A stretch of DNA of 64,000 nt from Coenobita brevimanus (GCA_032717465.1 CM064732.1:37792888-37856887), one strand, 5' to 3'. Positions 44,256 to 55,690 are shown, counted from the stretch's first letter. Made by a program: numbers and translations. Notes: generated from the letters alone by a model not told the origin.

Positions 44256-46892
44256 AATCGTTTTCGTTTTCATTTTTAAAGGCTCCAACATGCTTGCATG
44301 TGTCGTCCTTGGTCACCTAATGGGGGCTGTCCACGCTGCACGATCCATTGCAGCCTCCCTGTTCAGTCCCTTAACCCTGAGGTCACACTTAATGACCTCG
44401 TCCCATGTCTTTCTCGGTCTACCCCTCATAACCCCAACCCCAATATTAACACTTCTTACCTTCCTCACCCAATTATCATCCCCCATCCTCTCCACATGTC
44501 CAAACCATCTCAATCTACCTCTCCTCATCACAACACCAATACGCTTTAGTCCCATCCTACCTCTCAACTCTTCCATCGTAAACTCAGCCCCTCTAGGTTT
44601 TGGACGCATAGACGCACTGCACATCCACCTAATCATTGTCATTTCTGTACATCTGAGCCGGCGAATATCTTCCTCCTTCACTGCCCAGGTCTCACTACCA
44701 TACAGCATTACACTCCTAACACATGCTGCATACAAAGACCCCTTAGCATGTAGGGAGAGTCCTCTCAATGTCAGGAGAGGCAAGAGCTCCCTGAACTTCT
44801 TCCAACCACTTCTCACCCTAGCCACAGAGCTAGCTCCAGCTCCACCTCCAGCACACAACATGTCTCCCAAATAACAAAACTCTTCCACACACTCAAGAGA
44901 TTCACCAGCAAGTTCAATTCTTTCACGTCTGACAATCTCCATCTACTCACCCTGACAAGCTGTGCACATAAAATCAGCATTATCTCGCAGTCTACCTCTG
45001 ATACCACTACATCTCTTATGCACCCATTTATCACACACACCGCACAAGATGGAATTACTTCCCACGCCCTTGTGGCAAACTGCACATGACCACTCTCCCT
45101 TGTCTTTGACAGTACCGCCACCAACTCTAGATATCATCACTTTTGTTTTATCTGCATTTACCCTTAAACCCTTGTGCCCCATACCATCTCTCCACTTCCT
45201 AAAAAAAATGGGAGAAATGGAATTCCCCCGAGCTAAGCCCTGTATTGGACTATATAGCCCCGCTAGGGTTACAGGAGGAAGCTACCCCTCCCGGCACGGC
45301 AGCCCGGGCGAGGCTCGAACTTGCAATCCCCCGATCACAAGTCCAGCGCGCTACCACTGTGCTACTGCGCCCCCTCTCCACTTCCTAAACCTTTCCTCCG
45401 CCTCCCATTCGTTCTCTGCAATCAACACCAAATCATCAGCATACAACAACTCCCACGGGAGTCCGTTTCTAAAGTCACATGAAAGGGCTTCAAGTACCAT
45501 GATAAACAACATGGGACTCAAGACTGACCCCTGATGCACACCAGCATTCATAGAAAACTCATCACTCAAATCTCCATTCACTCTTACCTGGGTGTGAGCA
45601 CCCACATACATAGCCATAACCACCCTAACCAGCCACTCCTCCAAGCCAAGCTTTCTCATTGCCCACTTCACCACCTCTCTAGGGACTTTGTCAAAGGCCT
45701 TTTCCAAATCAACAAAAACAAAATAAAGATCCCTTCTCCTACCAATATATTTTTCCTGACGCTGTCAAACAATGAATATAGCATCAGTGGTCCCCCTACC
45801 TGGCATGAACCCAAACTGCATCTCATCAATATTCACTCTTTCTCTAATCATACCTTCTAAAACTCTCTCCATTACCTTCATTATCTGATCTAAAAGCTTT
45901 ATACCTCTATAATTTCCTCTTTCCAGGGCATCACCCTTCCCTTTATACACATTTACAATTACACTCTTCAGCCAATCATCTGGGACAACGCACTCATAAA
46001 TAATCCTATTTATCAGGTCAGTGACTAAACTCACCCCTATATCGCCTGAGGCCTTCAACATTTCGGCAGTCAACCCAGACACACCTGCTGCCTTCCCCAC
46101 CTTCATCCTGCCTATTGCCTCACTCACAGTAGCAGTATCAATCAAAGGCCAAGGGCCAGACACTGGATCTGCTGGCTCCAAACCTTCCCTGTCCCAGTCA
46201 GACTCCTCATTCAACAACCAGTTAAAATGCTTTCTCCATGCATCTTTAATATCCTCACTGTTCACCACTACCCTTCCTTCATCATTCTTCACACACTCCT
46301 CACCTATAATATCCCGATTATCCCTCTTCACTTGACCTCCCACCCTAAATATCATATTTTTCCTTTCCCCATGATTTAGGTTATCAAGTAATAGTCTCTG
46401 TGACTCAGACTTTGCCCTGTATACCTCTCTTCTAGCCCTACGCTTGGCAGCCAAATATTCCTCTTTGCTACCACCCTTCTTCCATTCCCGGAAAAGCCTT
46501 CTTTTCTCCTTAATTGCAGCTTCTACACCATCATCCCACCACCAAGTTACTTTATGTCTTGGTGGTCCTCTTGTCCAACCGCATGTTACATCATTAACTC
46601 TCAAGAAATTGTTCTTGAGGGCTCTGTACTGTTCATTAACGCCTCTGTCTACAGCTCCCTGTTCAGCCACCACTCTCCTCAACGTGCTATAGAAGGCACG
46701 TCTTACTACTTGGTTTTTCAGCTTCCATATTTTCCTCCTAGGTACATAAGTCCTCTTTTTCATCACTTGTTCTTTAAGCACCATATCACAAATCAGTAGT
46801 TTGTGCTGCTGCACACACTCCTCACTTCCTATAACTTTAACATCCCTCACTAACCTCCTATTGGCCCTCCTAACCAGAAAATAATCTATCAA
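44256..46892 (-). pseudogene. LINE B copy 3, 5'-truncated, carrying a SINE
   Basis: Minus strand, 376-residue frame (46895-45765): LVRRANRRLVRDVKVIGSEECVQQHK, WWWDDGVEAAIKEKRRLFREWKK, GKAAGVSGLTAEMLKASG, VVPDDWLKSVIVNVYKGKGD, FGFMPGRGTTDA. Then 45707-45351: LEKAFDKVPREVVKW, GVHQGSVLSPMLF, LLYADDLVLIAEN, cut by the SINE at 45373. The finger CAVCHKGVGSNSILCGVCDKWVHKRCSG lies in 45182-44943 and the C-terminal domain in 44942-44313. Only a few stops break the chain (near 45764, 44942), so this is the best-preserved family B member. The endonuclease is missing except for its last part. The 3' tail is TTTTCG repeats on the plus strand. Confidence 0.9.
45201..45373 (-). mobile_element. tRNA-derived SINE with 13-bp target duplication
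   Basis: CTCTCCACTTCCT is present at 45188-45200 and 45374-45386. Read on the minus strand, the 173-bp insert begins GGGGGCGCAGTAGCACAGTG, with an A box (TAGCACAGTGGTAGCG) and a B box (AGTTCGAGCCT) spaced as in a tRNA. An anticodon-loop-like TTGTGAT lies between them. A non-tRNA body ends in a short T run. It is a polymerase III-type SINE inserted in the LINE B reverse transcriptase after the YADD box. Confidence 0.9.
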
Positions 46893-49022
46893 CACTCAAA
46901 TAAACAATAAAATATCAGAACAGCAAACACTAAACTGGAAAAATTACCTCCAAACACTTGACCACAAAACAAACATCAGCAAACTCTACAAAACACTAAA
47001 CAGCATCACACTTTCCAACAGCTACACCACACAATCACACGCTGCCATCACAACAACAGACACCATACCCTCAAACAAACAACAAGCAAACACTCTCATC
47101 AGTCACTTTTCACAAGTCAGCCATCTAACCCCCCATCCCGAAGACCGACGTATCATCTGACATAAGAGACAGTTCCCCACAGACCCAGACTACGCACCTT
47201 TCACTTACAACCAGACGAAGCACATCATTAACAACCTCAAGGACTCATCTGCCTGTGCATCAGACAGCATAAGCAACATTCACCTTAAACACCTAGGACC
47301 ACAAGGCATACAAGCACTCACCAACATATCAAACTACAGCTACCCACACAGCATAATACCCAGCATCTGGAAGCATGGCAGTATCATCACTATCCCTAAC
47401 CCAACAAAGATCCCACGTTACCCTCCTCACATCGCCCCATCACACTCCTCTGCACCCCCTCTAAAGTCACTGAACGTCTGGTACTACAACTAGTCACATC
47501 TCACATTCCCCTAGCCCAGTCACAACATGGCTTTAGGCCATTACACTCCACAAACACCCTTCTTACAGACCTTACACAGAGAGTTTTTGATGGAATGAAT
47601 TCAGCTAGGTCACCACACAGAACACTCCTAATCACACTAGACATTAGCAAAGCTTTTGATGCCATCCCCTGCCACAACCTCACAAACAAAATACTCAACA
47701 CAAACATGCACAATAACACAAAAAGATGGCTGGCAAACTACTTAGCAGAAAGATGTGCACACGTAACATTTGCCAGTCAGTCTTCTAACATTGGAAACTT
47801 CACAAACAGCATCCCCCAAGGATCTGTTTTGTCCCCTACACTCTTTGACCTATACATGCACGACGTACCCACATACCACAGATACACATAGCTTCCTGTG
47901 CAGATGATATAACACTTATATGTACACACCAAAACACAAACACAGCTGCACACATCATTCAACCTTACCTCAACACACTACACAAATGGTTCACCACAAA
48001 CAGGCTCAAAATAGCCCCAGCTAAATCAAATCTATAGTGACTTTTCTCACAAACTGGACAGCAGAACACAGTCACATCCCACACCTCACCATAAACAACA
48101 CTCCCCTACCACATACACACACACACCCAAAATCCTTGGTGTTACATACAATATATCAGTGTCATTTAAACAACACATCACAAACATTAAAAATAAAATA
48201 ACACCAAGAGTCAGTGCTTTGAGGTCACTTGCCCATGCAACATTCAGACACAACAAAGAAATCATCACCACAGTATACAGACAATTCATACATTCAGTGA
48301 TGAATTATGCAAGCCCTGCCTGGGCTTCTAACTTCACCAAAACACACTACAACACTGCACACCATACAGAACAAGGCCCTAAAAATAATCACAGGCTGCA
48401 CAGCTACTACACCCACAGACCACCTACATCAAGAAACCAAAGTCCTCAAAGTCAAGGATCACTTAGACATGAGAGGCACCCAGTTTCTTGCTGCAGCCTC
48501 CACAAACCCACAACATCCACTACAGTACATGGCAGCACATCCACCCACACCAAGGAACATCAAAACAACACCCAGCACACGATGCCATACACAAATACAG
48601 TACTGTCATCTCGCCCACCTCAGACCAGCTTCCAGAAGCATATCCACACTCAGATCACTTGCCTATCTATTCAGTCACTTAAAAACAACACACAGCTGCA
48701 TGCACAGCCTTCTGACATCCATCCTTCTGAATCCTATCTTCCTCGTGAGGACAGGGTCCACCTGGCCAACCTGGCCAGGCTGAGATGTAGGCACCATCCA
48801 GCCCTCTTAAGCTACCAGAAGAGGCTGGATGACTCCATCACTGATGCCTGTCCAGGATGCAACACAGCACCCCATACTATTAAGCACATTATGGAAGACT
48901 GCATTGCACACAATCACCTGCACCAACAACACAACATACACTCTTTGAGAGCTCTGTGGGAAAGCCTGGTGTCGGCCATGGCCTTCCTAAGGGACTCGGG
49001 GCTGTTCGGCCAGACTGCCTAG
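46893..49022 (+). pseudogene. Family E reverse transcriptase and C-terminal domain
   Basis: Segments in order: QTLNWKNYLQTLDHKTNISKLYK near 46920, HIINNLKDSSACASDSISN near 47220, LLITLDISKAFDAIPCHNL (47625), SIPQGSVLSPTLFDLYMHD (47808), the catalytic box ADDITLICTH near 47900, then KILGVTYNISVSFKQHI (48130). The C-terminal part includes YASPAWASNF, DRVHLANLARLRCRHHPALLSYQKR and a Cys/His motif CPGCNTAPHTIKHIMEDC. These match jockey-superfamily LINEs. Frame changes occur near 47160, 47450, 47890 and 48350, so it is inactive. Confidence 0.82.
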
Positions 49023-49025
49023 GGA

Positions 49026-49063
<38 letters not shown>
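49026..49063. repeat. (TAC)n microsatellite, tail of family E LINE
   Basis: About 12 TAC units right after the stop codon and a few bases of 3' sequence. Confidence 0.9.
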
Positions 49064-49079
49064 CCCCTCAGTCATACAC

Positions 49080-49640
49080 TTCACCTAATCCATCTCATCG
49101 CTTGTCTCCTCCCTCCCCTTTTCCGTCTCCACCTCACTCGTGTAAACTCTCCTCATCAGTCACCCATCCTCCTTTCCCTCCACATGTCGAGATAGTATTG
49201 GTGTACTTTTAATGCTTTTCACCACATATCAGCACTGTAATGCTCATGACTTCCTTGTCTGCCTGACTACCTCTCATCATAACTCCACATGCTCCTCTCA
49301 TATAGGTCACTTCCACTCCACTCATACCTGACTTGTGTCCTTCCACCAGAGTCTAAGCTTAGCCTCCATGCATTAGAGTAGGTATCATAAGATTGTCATA
49401 CAGCAGCTAACATATATGACAACACCACATAATAATCAGACAAGCCATTTCTGAGTCTGTTGTTTACCCAGGCATCAAGTATGGATCTCATTTAGTCACC
49501 AAACACACAAAATCAGTCATTGCCTTACTTTTAGCCAGCTAGTCTCTCATATCACTCAGTATACCTGTTGATTGGTTTATTCTTGAAGAAGGTACTAGCA
49601 GTTACCAGCCCTTCCTGGCACAGACATTCACTAGGGCTTT
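49080..49640 (-). pseudogene. Old LINE A-like remnant with internal deletion
   Basis: The minus strand reads LVEGHKSGMSGVEVTYMRGACGV near 49345-49270, a decayed form of LLEGHKSRVRAVEMSYLRGACGV. Beyond 49400 it switches directly to text related to the LINE A endonuclease end (LSDYYVVLS near 49440, then FLPTSSG.. near 49590). The reverse transcriptase core is absent, so about 1.5 kb appears to have been deleted. It is much more diverged than the other LINE A copies. Confidence 0.5.
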
Positions 49641-49823
49641 ACTATTCCCATCCACTTCACTGGGTACACCTTACTAACCAATCACCCCGTATATTCTAGC
49701 ATTCCCTAATTCACTAGTTATATCTCCAGTGGCGATGAATGAACATCAGCTGTACTGTCTTCAAACTACTCATTCCATTTCGGGTGACCCACTTAGTTAT
49801 TTTCTGTTATCTCCTGTTGACAG
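49641..49823 (+). other. Probable intron end before the host exon
   Basis: No transposon similarity found. The last bases are pyrimidine-rich (TTTTCTGTTATCTCCTG) and end TTGACAG, a good splice acceptor for the exon that follows. Confidence 0.5.
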
Positions 49824-50072
49824 GATGTTGAACTGGATGAAAATGGGGCAAAGCATGTGGAGCGGATATACTGTGGTCATGTCTACCACAATCAATGCCT
49901 TGACACCTACATAAAAACCCCACCATTCCAAGGAGGAAAAACCTGCCACACCTGCAGCTTGAGGATCTATCACGACAAGTGGAAGTTGACACCTGAGACT
50001 GTAGAGGCACGCTGGGCCCACAAGCAGGCCAAACAGAGAGAACTGGATGAAGTGGTAGATTTTCTTAGCTAA
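49824..50072 (+). CDS. Terminal exon of a host gene, RING-like C-terminal half
   Basis: After the acceptor CAG at 49821-49823, 82 codons stay open in phase 0 to a TAA at 50070-50072. They start DVELDENGAKHVERIYCGHVYH. The Cys and His spacing C-G-H-x2-H-x2-C, then C-x2-C (KTCHTCSLRI), is the second half of a RING-type zinc-binding fold. The first half would be in an upstream exon outside this window or hidden in the repeats. The end is helical and charged (EARWAHKQAKQRELDEVVDFLS). Base composition, the clean frame, the acceptor and the poly(A) signal 197 bases downstream set it apart from the surrounding repeats. A role as a ubiquitin-ligase-type zinc-binding protein is inference from the pattern. 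I do not recognise the exact gene. Confidence 0.7.
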   Translation, partial: DVELDENGAKHVERIYCGHVYHNQCLDTYIKTPPFQGGKTCHTCSLRIYHDKWKLTPETVEARWAHKQAKQRELDEVVDFLS

Positions 50073-50268
50073 TGAAGGGTGTTTTTTGTGCAACTTTCCA
50101 GGCTTATGACTGAAGTTCCTTTTACAATCTTGGCTGCATATTGCCTGTTTCTGATATTGTTATTTTTTATTTATGGTCAGTTTCATGCAGCTATTCAAGC
50201 TTTTTTCTTGTACTTTTTTTTTTTATCTTTTCACTGAGATAATTAATATATTGACTTCTTGACTGATG

Positions 50269-50274
50269 AATAAA
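50269..50274 (+). promoter_or_regulatory. Poly(A) signal AATAAA for the terminal exon
   Basis: An exact AATAAA in GATGAATAAAGCTT, about 197 bases after the stop codon at 50072. A T-rich stretch lies shortly downstream, so cleavage probably occurs near 50290. Confidence 0.7.
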
Positions 50275-50289
50275 GCTTATTATGCCTTA

Positions 50290-51094
50290 ATTTGTGTACC
50301 ATATTAAAAGTTTCTTGTACAACTTTTTGAAACTAATGATTAAAAAAAAAAAAAAAAATATGAACAAAATTCTTCCAAGTTGTTTGCTTCAGCTAGTGAC
50401 AAAAAACTCATCCATGGGGATCCTTAGTTATAGATGTATAATATTTTGGAAAAAAAATACAAACTATGCATTGAGTCCAGATACCGGATTTTTATGCTAA
50501 TCAGAACCTGACTGGAGCTGGTAAATATGTGATTGTTTCTGTTTTTATTCCTTGAATTTCTGACTCTTGCAGAGATGGACTCACAGGAGCAAATATTCTA
50601 AAGGACTCAGCATTTGCACTTTATATATCTACAGTCAGTACTGTATGTTGTTGAAGTGGGATGCCTTTTGGTGGTGACACCACTCTTACTAGGTGCTGAA
50701 GCTGTCACATTATATTAAGTGTCCTTAATCTTCTCCTTAACCCCTAAAAGAAGGATGGTGGACTGTAGAAAGGCAGCTTTGGCCTGCAGTTTCATGTTCA
50801 GATCATCATCATCATCTTTGTCATACTGGTGCTTCTTTTCTTTTCTTTTTTTCCCATACTGTAAAATCACTTCCATCCATTTGGAAAATGTATTGTGAAG
50901 GTCAGCATCAATATTCATAGTACAATTACGGTAACCAATTGGAGTCGTAATGTGAAGGTTAGCACTAATCTTCGTAATACAGTCGGTTGGCCCCAAACAT
51001 GCCAACAACTGTGGTACAGAAATCATCAACATGCTGCTACATGTATTTTAATTACTGTTTTATAATATGATTAATATTACAGTGCTAATAAAAA
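50290..51094. other. No recognised gene
   Basis: Mostly AT-rich sequence with A runs near 50341-50358. A 105-codon minus frame at 51032-50715 contains KKRKEKKHQYDKDDDDD and two similar GTAATGTGAAGGTTAGCAC / GAAGGTCAGCATC phrases, suggesting a short internal duplication. It has no known domain and may be chance or an extension of the LINE remnant next to it. Confidence 0.35.
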
Positions 51095-51620
51095 TATTTA
51101 TGTACTAGTCACTGCTCAGTGTGTCTCTCGAACACAGTAGCTTCGTAGTCCATACCCACCCGAGATACATGCTTGAGGGCTGATGATCTTGTGCCCCTGA
51201 TGCATAGGAATGCAGACCTCACAAGGGAGAGTAGCATTTGACATCATTTGATGTTTGCTGTTCTGTGGTTGAAGTGATCATTGTCTAGAGGAAGCTGAGC
51301 TGGCTTTATGGTGTCATGGCAAATTTCCCGCAGCATTTTTGCAATGAGGTTGTGTACTTCATCATGCCAAATGCACACAAAGTCTCCCTTATTTGCAAAC
51401 TATTGTATGGTGCCACTGGTAAACTGTTGAGGAAGGTTTTCTGTTGACCACCCATATCTCAAGGCTATGGTGTCATTATATTCTTGTTTCTTGAAGTCAA
51501 AGCCATTTTGCCCCGAGAGGCAGGGTTGTCTGCCAATGCGATGCTCCAACCTCCTGTGTCATTTCAACTCTTCTGTGCTGGTTTGTAATAAGATATGCAG
51601 CTATGTGCCACAGCTAGTTC
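51095..51620 (-). pseudogene. LINE F, C-terminal domain remnant
   Basis: Minus-strand text in shifting frames reads GFDFKKQEYNDTIALRYGW near 51500, then HDEVHNLIAKMLREICHDTIKPAQLPLD near 51370-51280 and NHRTANI. This matches a C-terminal domain common in invertebrate LINE-like proteins, where DA.ALRYGW is followed by RHNE.RD..A.L..E.C. Several stops are present. The reverse transcriptase of what looks like the same family lies on the same strand at 56840-57450, 5' of this piece. Confidence 0.6.
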
Positions 51621-51803
51621 TGTCTTGCTTCCCCTCTCTGCTTACTTGTGTCTGTCTTTCTGCTGTTGTTGATTGGCTTCACCCATCTCAGTTTGGGCCC
51701 AAATTTTCCATGACAAGGATTTGACGAGCCAGAGTTAATGTCCATGTTTATAGCCAGCCATGGCTGCTGGATTTTTAACCCACCACATGGCGCCCCATTG
51801 CCG

Positions 51804-51838
<35 letters not shown>

Positions 51839-52426
51839 GGGATGATGAGAAAACATGGAGAACAACCATAAAAGTACTCACAGAAGCCTAAAAGGTTAAT
51901 TTTGAAGTTGATTCTCTCAGCAAGTTTGGTAACTGAAATGTTTCGAGTAATGCCCGTAGACTTCATTGACTACCGCTGACACCCAGCGAGTTGAGGTAGG
52001 AGATCTTCCTTTTCTTCATGGGTAAGTACCCCAAATGACCCAGGGACACTCTCGGAAGGTATATAGATGATGTGGGAATTGTCCCCAAGCATAATTATGT
52101 GCAGGGGTGCATTACGACATTTGAGTGAGTGAGTGGTATTTTTCCAATAATGTTCATATTATTGGATTTTCTAGTTTTCACATAAAGTGTTTTCCCGCAC
52201 ATATATATTTTACAGTTGTATATTTTTTTCGTACAATGAATTATGCTTGCACGTTGTATTCGCCATGTCTTTTCTCGAACACACAAGACACATTACGCAA
52301 GTTATATTTGAAGTACTTACACTGCACTTGCTATTATGAAATCATATACACTAATTTATATATACATTACAATTACTTATGAAATAACCTACACTAATTT
52401 ATATATACGATACAATTCAGTAACAC

Positions 52427-53434
52427 TTATAGGTGTCTTTTTTCGCATATAGCAGGTTTCCAGCACTTAGAAGTGGAGGAGGGTATGATATTCCTCAAAG
52501 CATGGGATGAGACACAACCCCACGTCACATTCACACATTGGTAGAAGGCAACATAGGTGTTAGAGAGGAGAATAAGTCTCAATATTAGCTCCACTGTAAA
52601 AAAATTCTTGAAGAAATTGAAGCTCCTTGAAGTGGGAGTCAGCTCCGGCACAGTACAACCTGCCATATCACCGTCTGTGAAGGGATGAATGATGGGAACG
52701 AAATTGCTCCCATCGTCCCACTTCCACTTGACTTCATCCCCTCCTTTGCTTTCCCCCTTGTCACCAGTAGGGCCACCTCCATCTCCGTCATCAGGATGGG
52801 GAGGAAATTTGGTAGTAGGTTGGGGAGGACGTTGGGGAATAGAGCATGCCTCCTCACATTCCCCACAACTCACACTTTTCTTCCCCCTGCCTTTTCCCTT
52901 CCCTTTTGCTTCTTTCCCCACAGTTTGAGGCTGTCGGGAGGAAGCGCAGGCAGGTTCAGGTGCGGTGGAGGTCCTGGGTTGGGGAGAGGCAGCGCTGCGT
53001 GGGGCTGGAGGTAGGAGGTATCGTCGCACACCACATGAATGGAACAAAGCACTGCTCACTTTGTACTTTTTACTGAATCGTTCTTTCCCACTCATCTGGG
53101 TTTCCCTGGGCGATCCTTTCCATGAAGACAGCCAATGTTCACCTGAGGAGTCAGCCTCGTATTCCTCATCACTAGGGGAATCGTTCATGGAGCAAGAGCA
53201 GCGTGGTGGGGTGGAAAGTGGTGGTGGTGTTGGTGCAGGGTGAGATACAGCCTTGCAGACAGCCACATACCTCATCTTTGTTGGGGATGGAATCTCGTCC
53301 TCGCTACTTGATTCCGACTCAGGTTGGACGTAGTCTTGATCAGCAACATCATCAATGGGAGAATCACTTTCTCCATCACAGGGGATGTTCAGGAGCTTGT
53401 CAATCTTGTGTTGGGGAACACCACGATTCGCCAT
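52427..53434 (-). pseudogene. piggyBac-like transposase, N-terminal part only
   Basis: The 335-residue frame starts MANRGVPQHKIDKLL and is acidic (ESESSSEDEIPSP), like piggyBac N termini. Residues near 240-300 read VKWKWDDGSNFVPIIHPFTDGD and SFNFFKNFFTVELILRLILLSNTYV. That corresponds to the start of the conserved domain ('F..FFT.EL...I...TN.Y'). It then departs from the family and stops, and the catalytic Asp positions are missing. The sequence is unrelated in detail to the 737-residue enzyme at 33976-36189, so a separate lineage is present. Confidence 0.65.
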
Positions 53435-53654
53435 GGTGCTCTATCACTCGCAAAGTGGGACTGAGTTGGCGGGGCCCCGCGTGAGAGGAGGGATGATGTG
53501 ACGACTCATACCGTAGGTATTAGGCCTAAACAGGCGAGGGAGTATCCCTAGCAAATGTCTCGCACCAATATTGAATTTATGAATTTTCGCAAATATTTCA
53601 AATTGATGATGTTTACATACATCACTGGCATTTTGTGCACGTGCAGGTCCCGAC

Positions 53655-53655
<1 letters not shown>

Positions 53656-53690
<35 letters not shown>
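53656..53690. repeat. (TA)n microsatellite
   Basis: Thirty-five bases of pure TA just inside the right end of the piggyBac-like element. Confidence 0.9.
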
Positions 53691-53693
<3 letters not shown>

Positions 53694-53713
53694 ACTGGCA
53701 CGGGGCGGGTTAA

Positions 53714-54130
53714 TGCCAAGGCCTCACATCCTGAGTGATAGTGCTAAAAGATCCCTCTCTTCAGATGTGGAGATGTGGCCATTGGTCGGTGATGGGAGGG
53801 ACGATTCCTTGAAAGCATACTCCAGCGGTTGTAGCAGCAATTAGTGATGGTCTACATCACAAGACTCCATTTATGCTTTATACCATGTGTACTTGTATTC
53901 ATTGTCATATAAGATTTTTTTCCCCCAAACAAGTACACTGAAAAGTCCTCAAGCATCTTCGAACGTGGATGTCACGAGGTTGGACTCAAGTTAGCTCTGG
54001 TTCTGTTCGAAACAGCCACATAGACAGGTAGATATCTTGTAAACTGCCAATCATTTGTAGAATATGAAATAAAAAAAAAATAATAATAATCTAAAGTTTT
54101 TGATAAATTGTGAAAAATAAGATGCATTTC
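53714..54130. other. Unassigned, no gene
   Basis: No open frame of note and no repeats other than an A-rich run near 54068-54090. Confidence 0.45.
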
Positions 54131-54260
54131 TATCTATCTATCTATTGCCAGACGCCTCAATCCCGTTTGGGGTGGCCACAAACAAATCGCCTCCAAGTTG
54201 CCCTGTCCCCCGCCATTTCAATGCCCTGCTCCCAACTCACACCCCCCTCTCTCATATACC
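54131..54260 (-). mobile_element. LINE A, extreme 3' end
   Basis: (TCTA)n then TTGCCAGACGCCTCAATCCC and the reverse complement of the last 30 codons of LINE A. It is almost identical to the ends at 3830-3890 and 30230-30340, so it is a recent, severely truncated insertion. Confidence 0.85.
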
Positions 54261-54371
54261 TTTATACCTTTATAGACAGCCACAATTCATGTGTACACAT
54301 ACTAACAGTGCTGCCTTCTGGTGTGTTCTGGTGATTATAACTGGTTTTTAGGAAGAACAAATGTTTATAAC

Positions 54372-54373
<2 letters not shown>

Positions 54374-54408
<35 letters not shown>
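54374..54408. repeat. (TG)n microsatellite
   Basis: A pure TG run of about 35 bases. Confidence 0.9.
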
Positions 54409-54551
54409 TTATATAATATATGCCTGAATCATGCTGATACGTCACATGCAGTCAAGTGACTTATGGACAAACCTAGCTAGGTCAAGTTCAACAGAGAAGA
54501 AGGATGGATTGAAGCAATTTGTGATGTAATATGTATGACTGTTACAGATTT

Positions 54552-54832
54552 CATCCATTCATACATCATCCAATCCTATGTTGCCCCATGAAGAGTGTAG
54601 GCACCCAGGGCTAGGCAAGTTGGTCTTGACATTTAAGATGAGTGACTAGCCTTACTCATCTCTGAGTGGCATTACGTGAGCAATAAACCCCAACTACGCC
54701 TTGGATAGAAATCTGCACTGGCTCAATCCAATTGGAGCTCCATAATTACCCACTAACCACCAGGTGCCATAATTTACTTATATAGTTACCACCCAGTGTA
54801 GTAAATGGTTTCCTGGTGTACAGGAAACCATT
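54552..54832 (-). mobile_element. SINE C1, 3' part with 10-bp target duplication
   Basis: TTACAGATTT flanks the copy at 54542-54551 and 54833-54842. It runs from a short (ATCC)-type tail to the inverted repeat at the other end, where it is 5'-truncated. This gives direct evidence that SINE C1 moves by retroposition. Confidence 0.8.
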
Positions 54833-54842
54833 TTACAGATTT

Positions 54843-55332
54843 TCACTTTTAAAATAGTAGATTGATGAATAGTATTGAACTGAGATACAGCCACACCCCA
54901 GTTTAATGATGCAGTTGGTTAAGAAAAACCTATCGCTAGGCAGGGTATCATATCTTGGAGTAGATTTAACTTGTAAAGTATGGGGATGTGTTTTTGAGTT
55001 TTGGGTTCCCCCCTCGAACCAAGTCATAAACCCACCCAAATGAATCAGAAAAAAATTTAAAAGCTAATCTAAATGGCCTAACAGCTGTGAAAGAAGCTAA
55101 CCTAAGCCTAAAATCAGTGCGCATCTCACTTGTACCCAGTCAAGGTCACTGGAGAATGCGATCTCTGACTGGTATTCAAACTCAGTAGAGAAGCAGCAGC
55201 ACCACTGTATACTCCCACCATCAGACGGTCGCAGAACAATCAAATAAACAGCTGTTATGCATAATAATGTATGAATGATTCAGAATCGTTGTGACAGAGA
55301 ATCGTTGATGTTTTGACGAATTTTCTCGACAG
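54843..55332. other. Unassigned, possible MITE end
   Basis: CAGCCACACCCCAGTTTAAT at 54885 resembles the pogo-type ends elsewhere, and the surrounding text is partly similar to 56590-56790. No second end was found and no gene is present. Confidence 0.3.
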
Positions 55333-55690
55333 GGAATCCGATTGTTATAGCCTTTTCAACAGTCTCTCTTTATGTTGTTCTTGTTATTTCTGGTTGCTGA
55401 GTTCCTGTATTTTCTTCTCTCCCATTTTCCAACATTTATTTAGAAATTCCTTGGTATTTTCAAAGCGTTTTCCATTGAAAAGCCCGAATGTAAAGACATG
55501 ATTTATCAAACAATATGATTGGGATAGCCAGTTCAAAGGCTCCTCTTTATGTTGTTTTAGTTACTGTTCTGGTTGCTGAGTTCTTTTATTTTCTTCTCTC
55601 TTATTTTCCAACATTTATTTAGAGATTCCTTTGTATTTTCAAAGCACTATTCCTTGAACAACCAGAATGTAAATACACAGTTTATTGATG
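55333..55690. repeat. Two diverged tandem units of about 180 bp
   Basis: Units near 55333-55512 and 55513-55690 share TTTTCCAACATTTATTTAGA, CTCTTTATGTTGTT and TATTTTCAAAGC phrases in the same order. Open frames through them are short and not recognisable. Confidence 0.75.

Larger units (their letters stand above)
43655..49025 (+). mobile_element. Jockey-like LINE (family E), long copy opened by LINE B
   Basis: An endonuclease segment (43740-44254) and a reverse transcriptase to C-terminal segment (46893-49022) lie either side of an inverted LINE B. Rejoining gives IQELNQINNKISEQQ across the break, with ACTCAA near both edges as a likely short duplication. The coding strand is very C/A-rich and T/G-poor, unlike LINE B. 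A (TAC)n tract follows the stop codon. Confidence 0.75.
51779..53709 (-). mobile_element. Third piggyBac-like lineage, internally deleted
   Basis: TTAA at 53710-53713 borders the end CCCGCCCCGTGCCAGTGAC (minus strand). TTAA at 51775-51778 borders CCCACCACATGGCGCC, which is only loosely similar, so the left boundary is tentative. The interior has a transposase N-terminal part but no DDE core. A 29-base T run lies at 51807-51835. Confidence 0.45.

Noticed and set aside
44290..44874. 194-codon plus-strand frame over LINE B copy 3
   Set aside because: It is the antisense of the LINE B C-terminal domain and has no recognisable motif.
45201..45373. A functional tRNA gene
   Set aside because: A and B boxes are present but stem pairing is poor, the unit is 173 bp with a non-tRNA body, and a 13-bp target duplication flanks it, so it is a SINE.
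50715..51032. 105-codon minus-strand frame as a host exon
   Set aside because: No splice signals or domain seen; an internal short duplication and acidic/lysine runs explain its odd composition.
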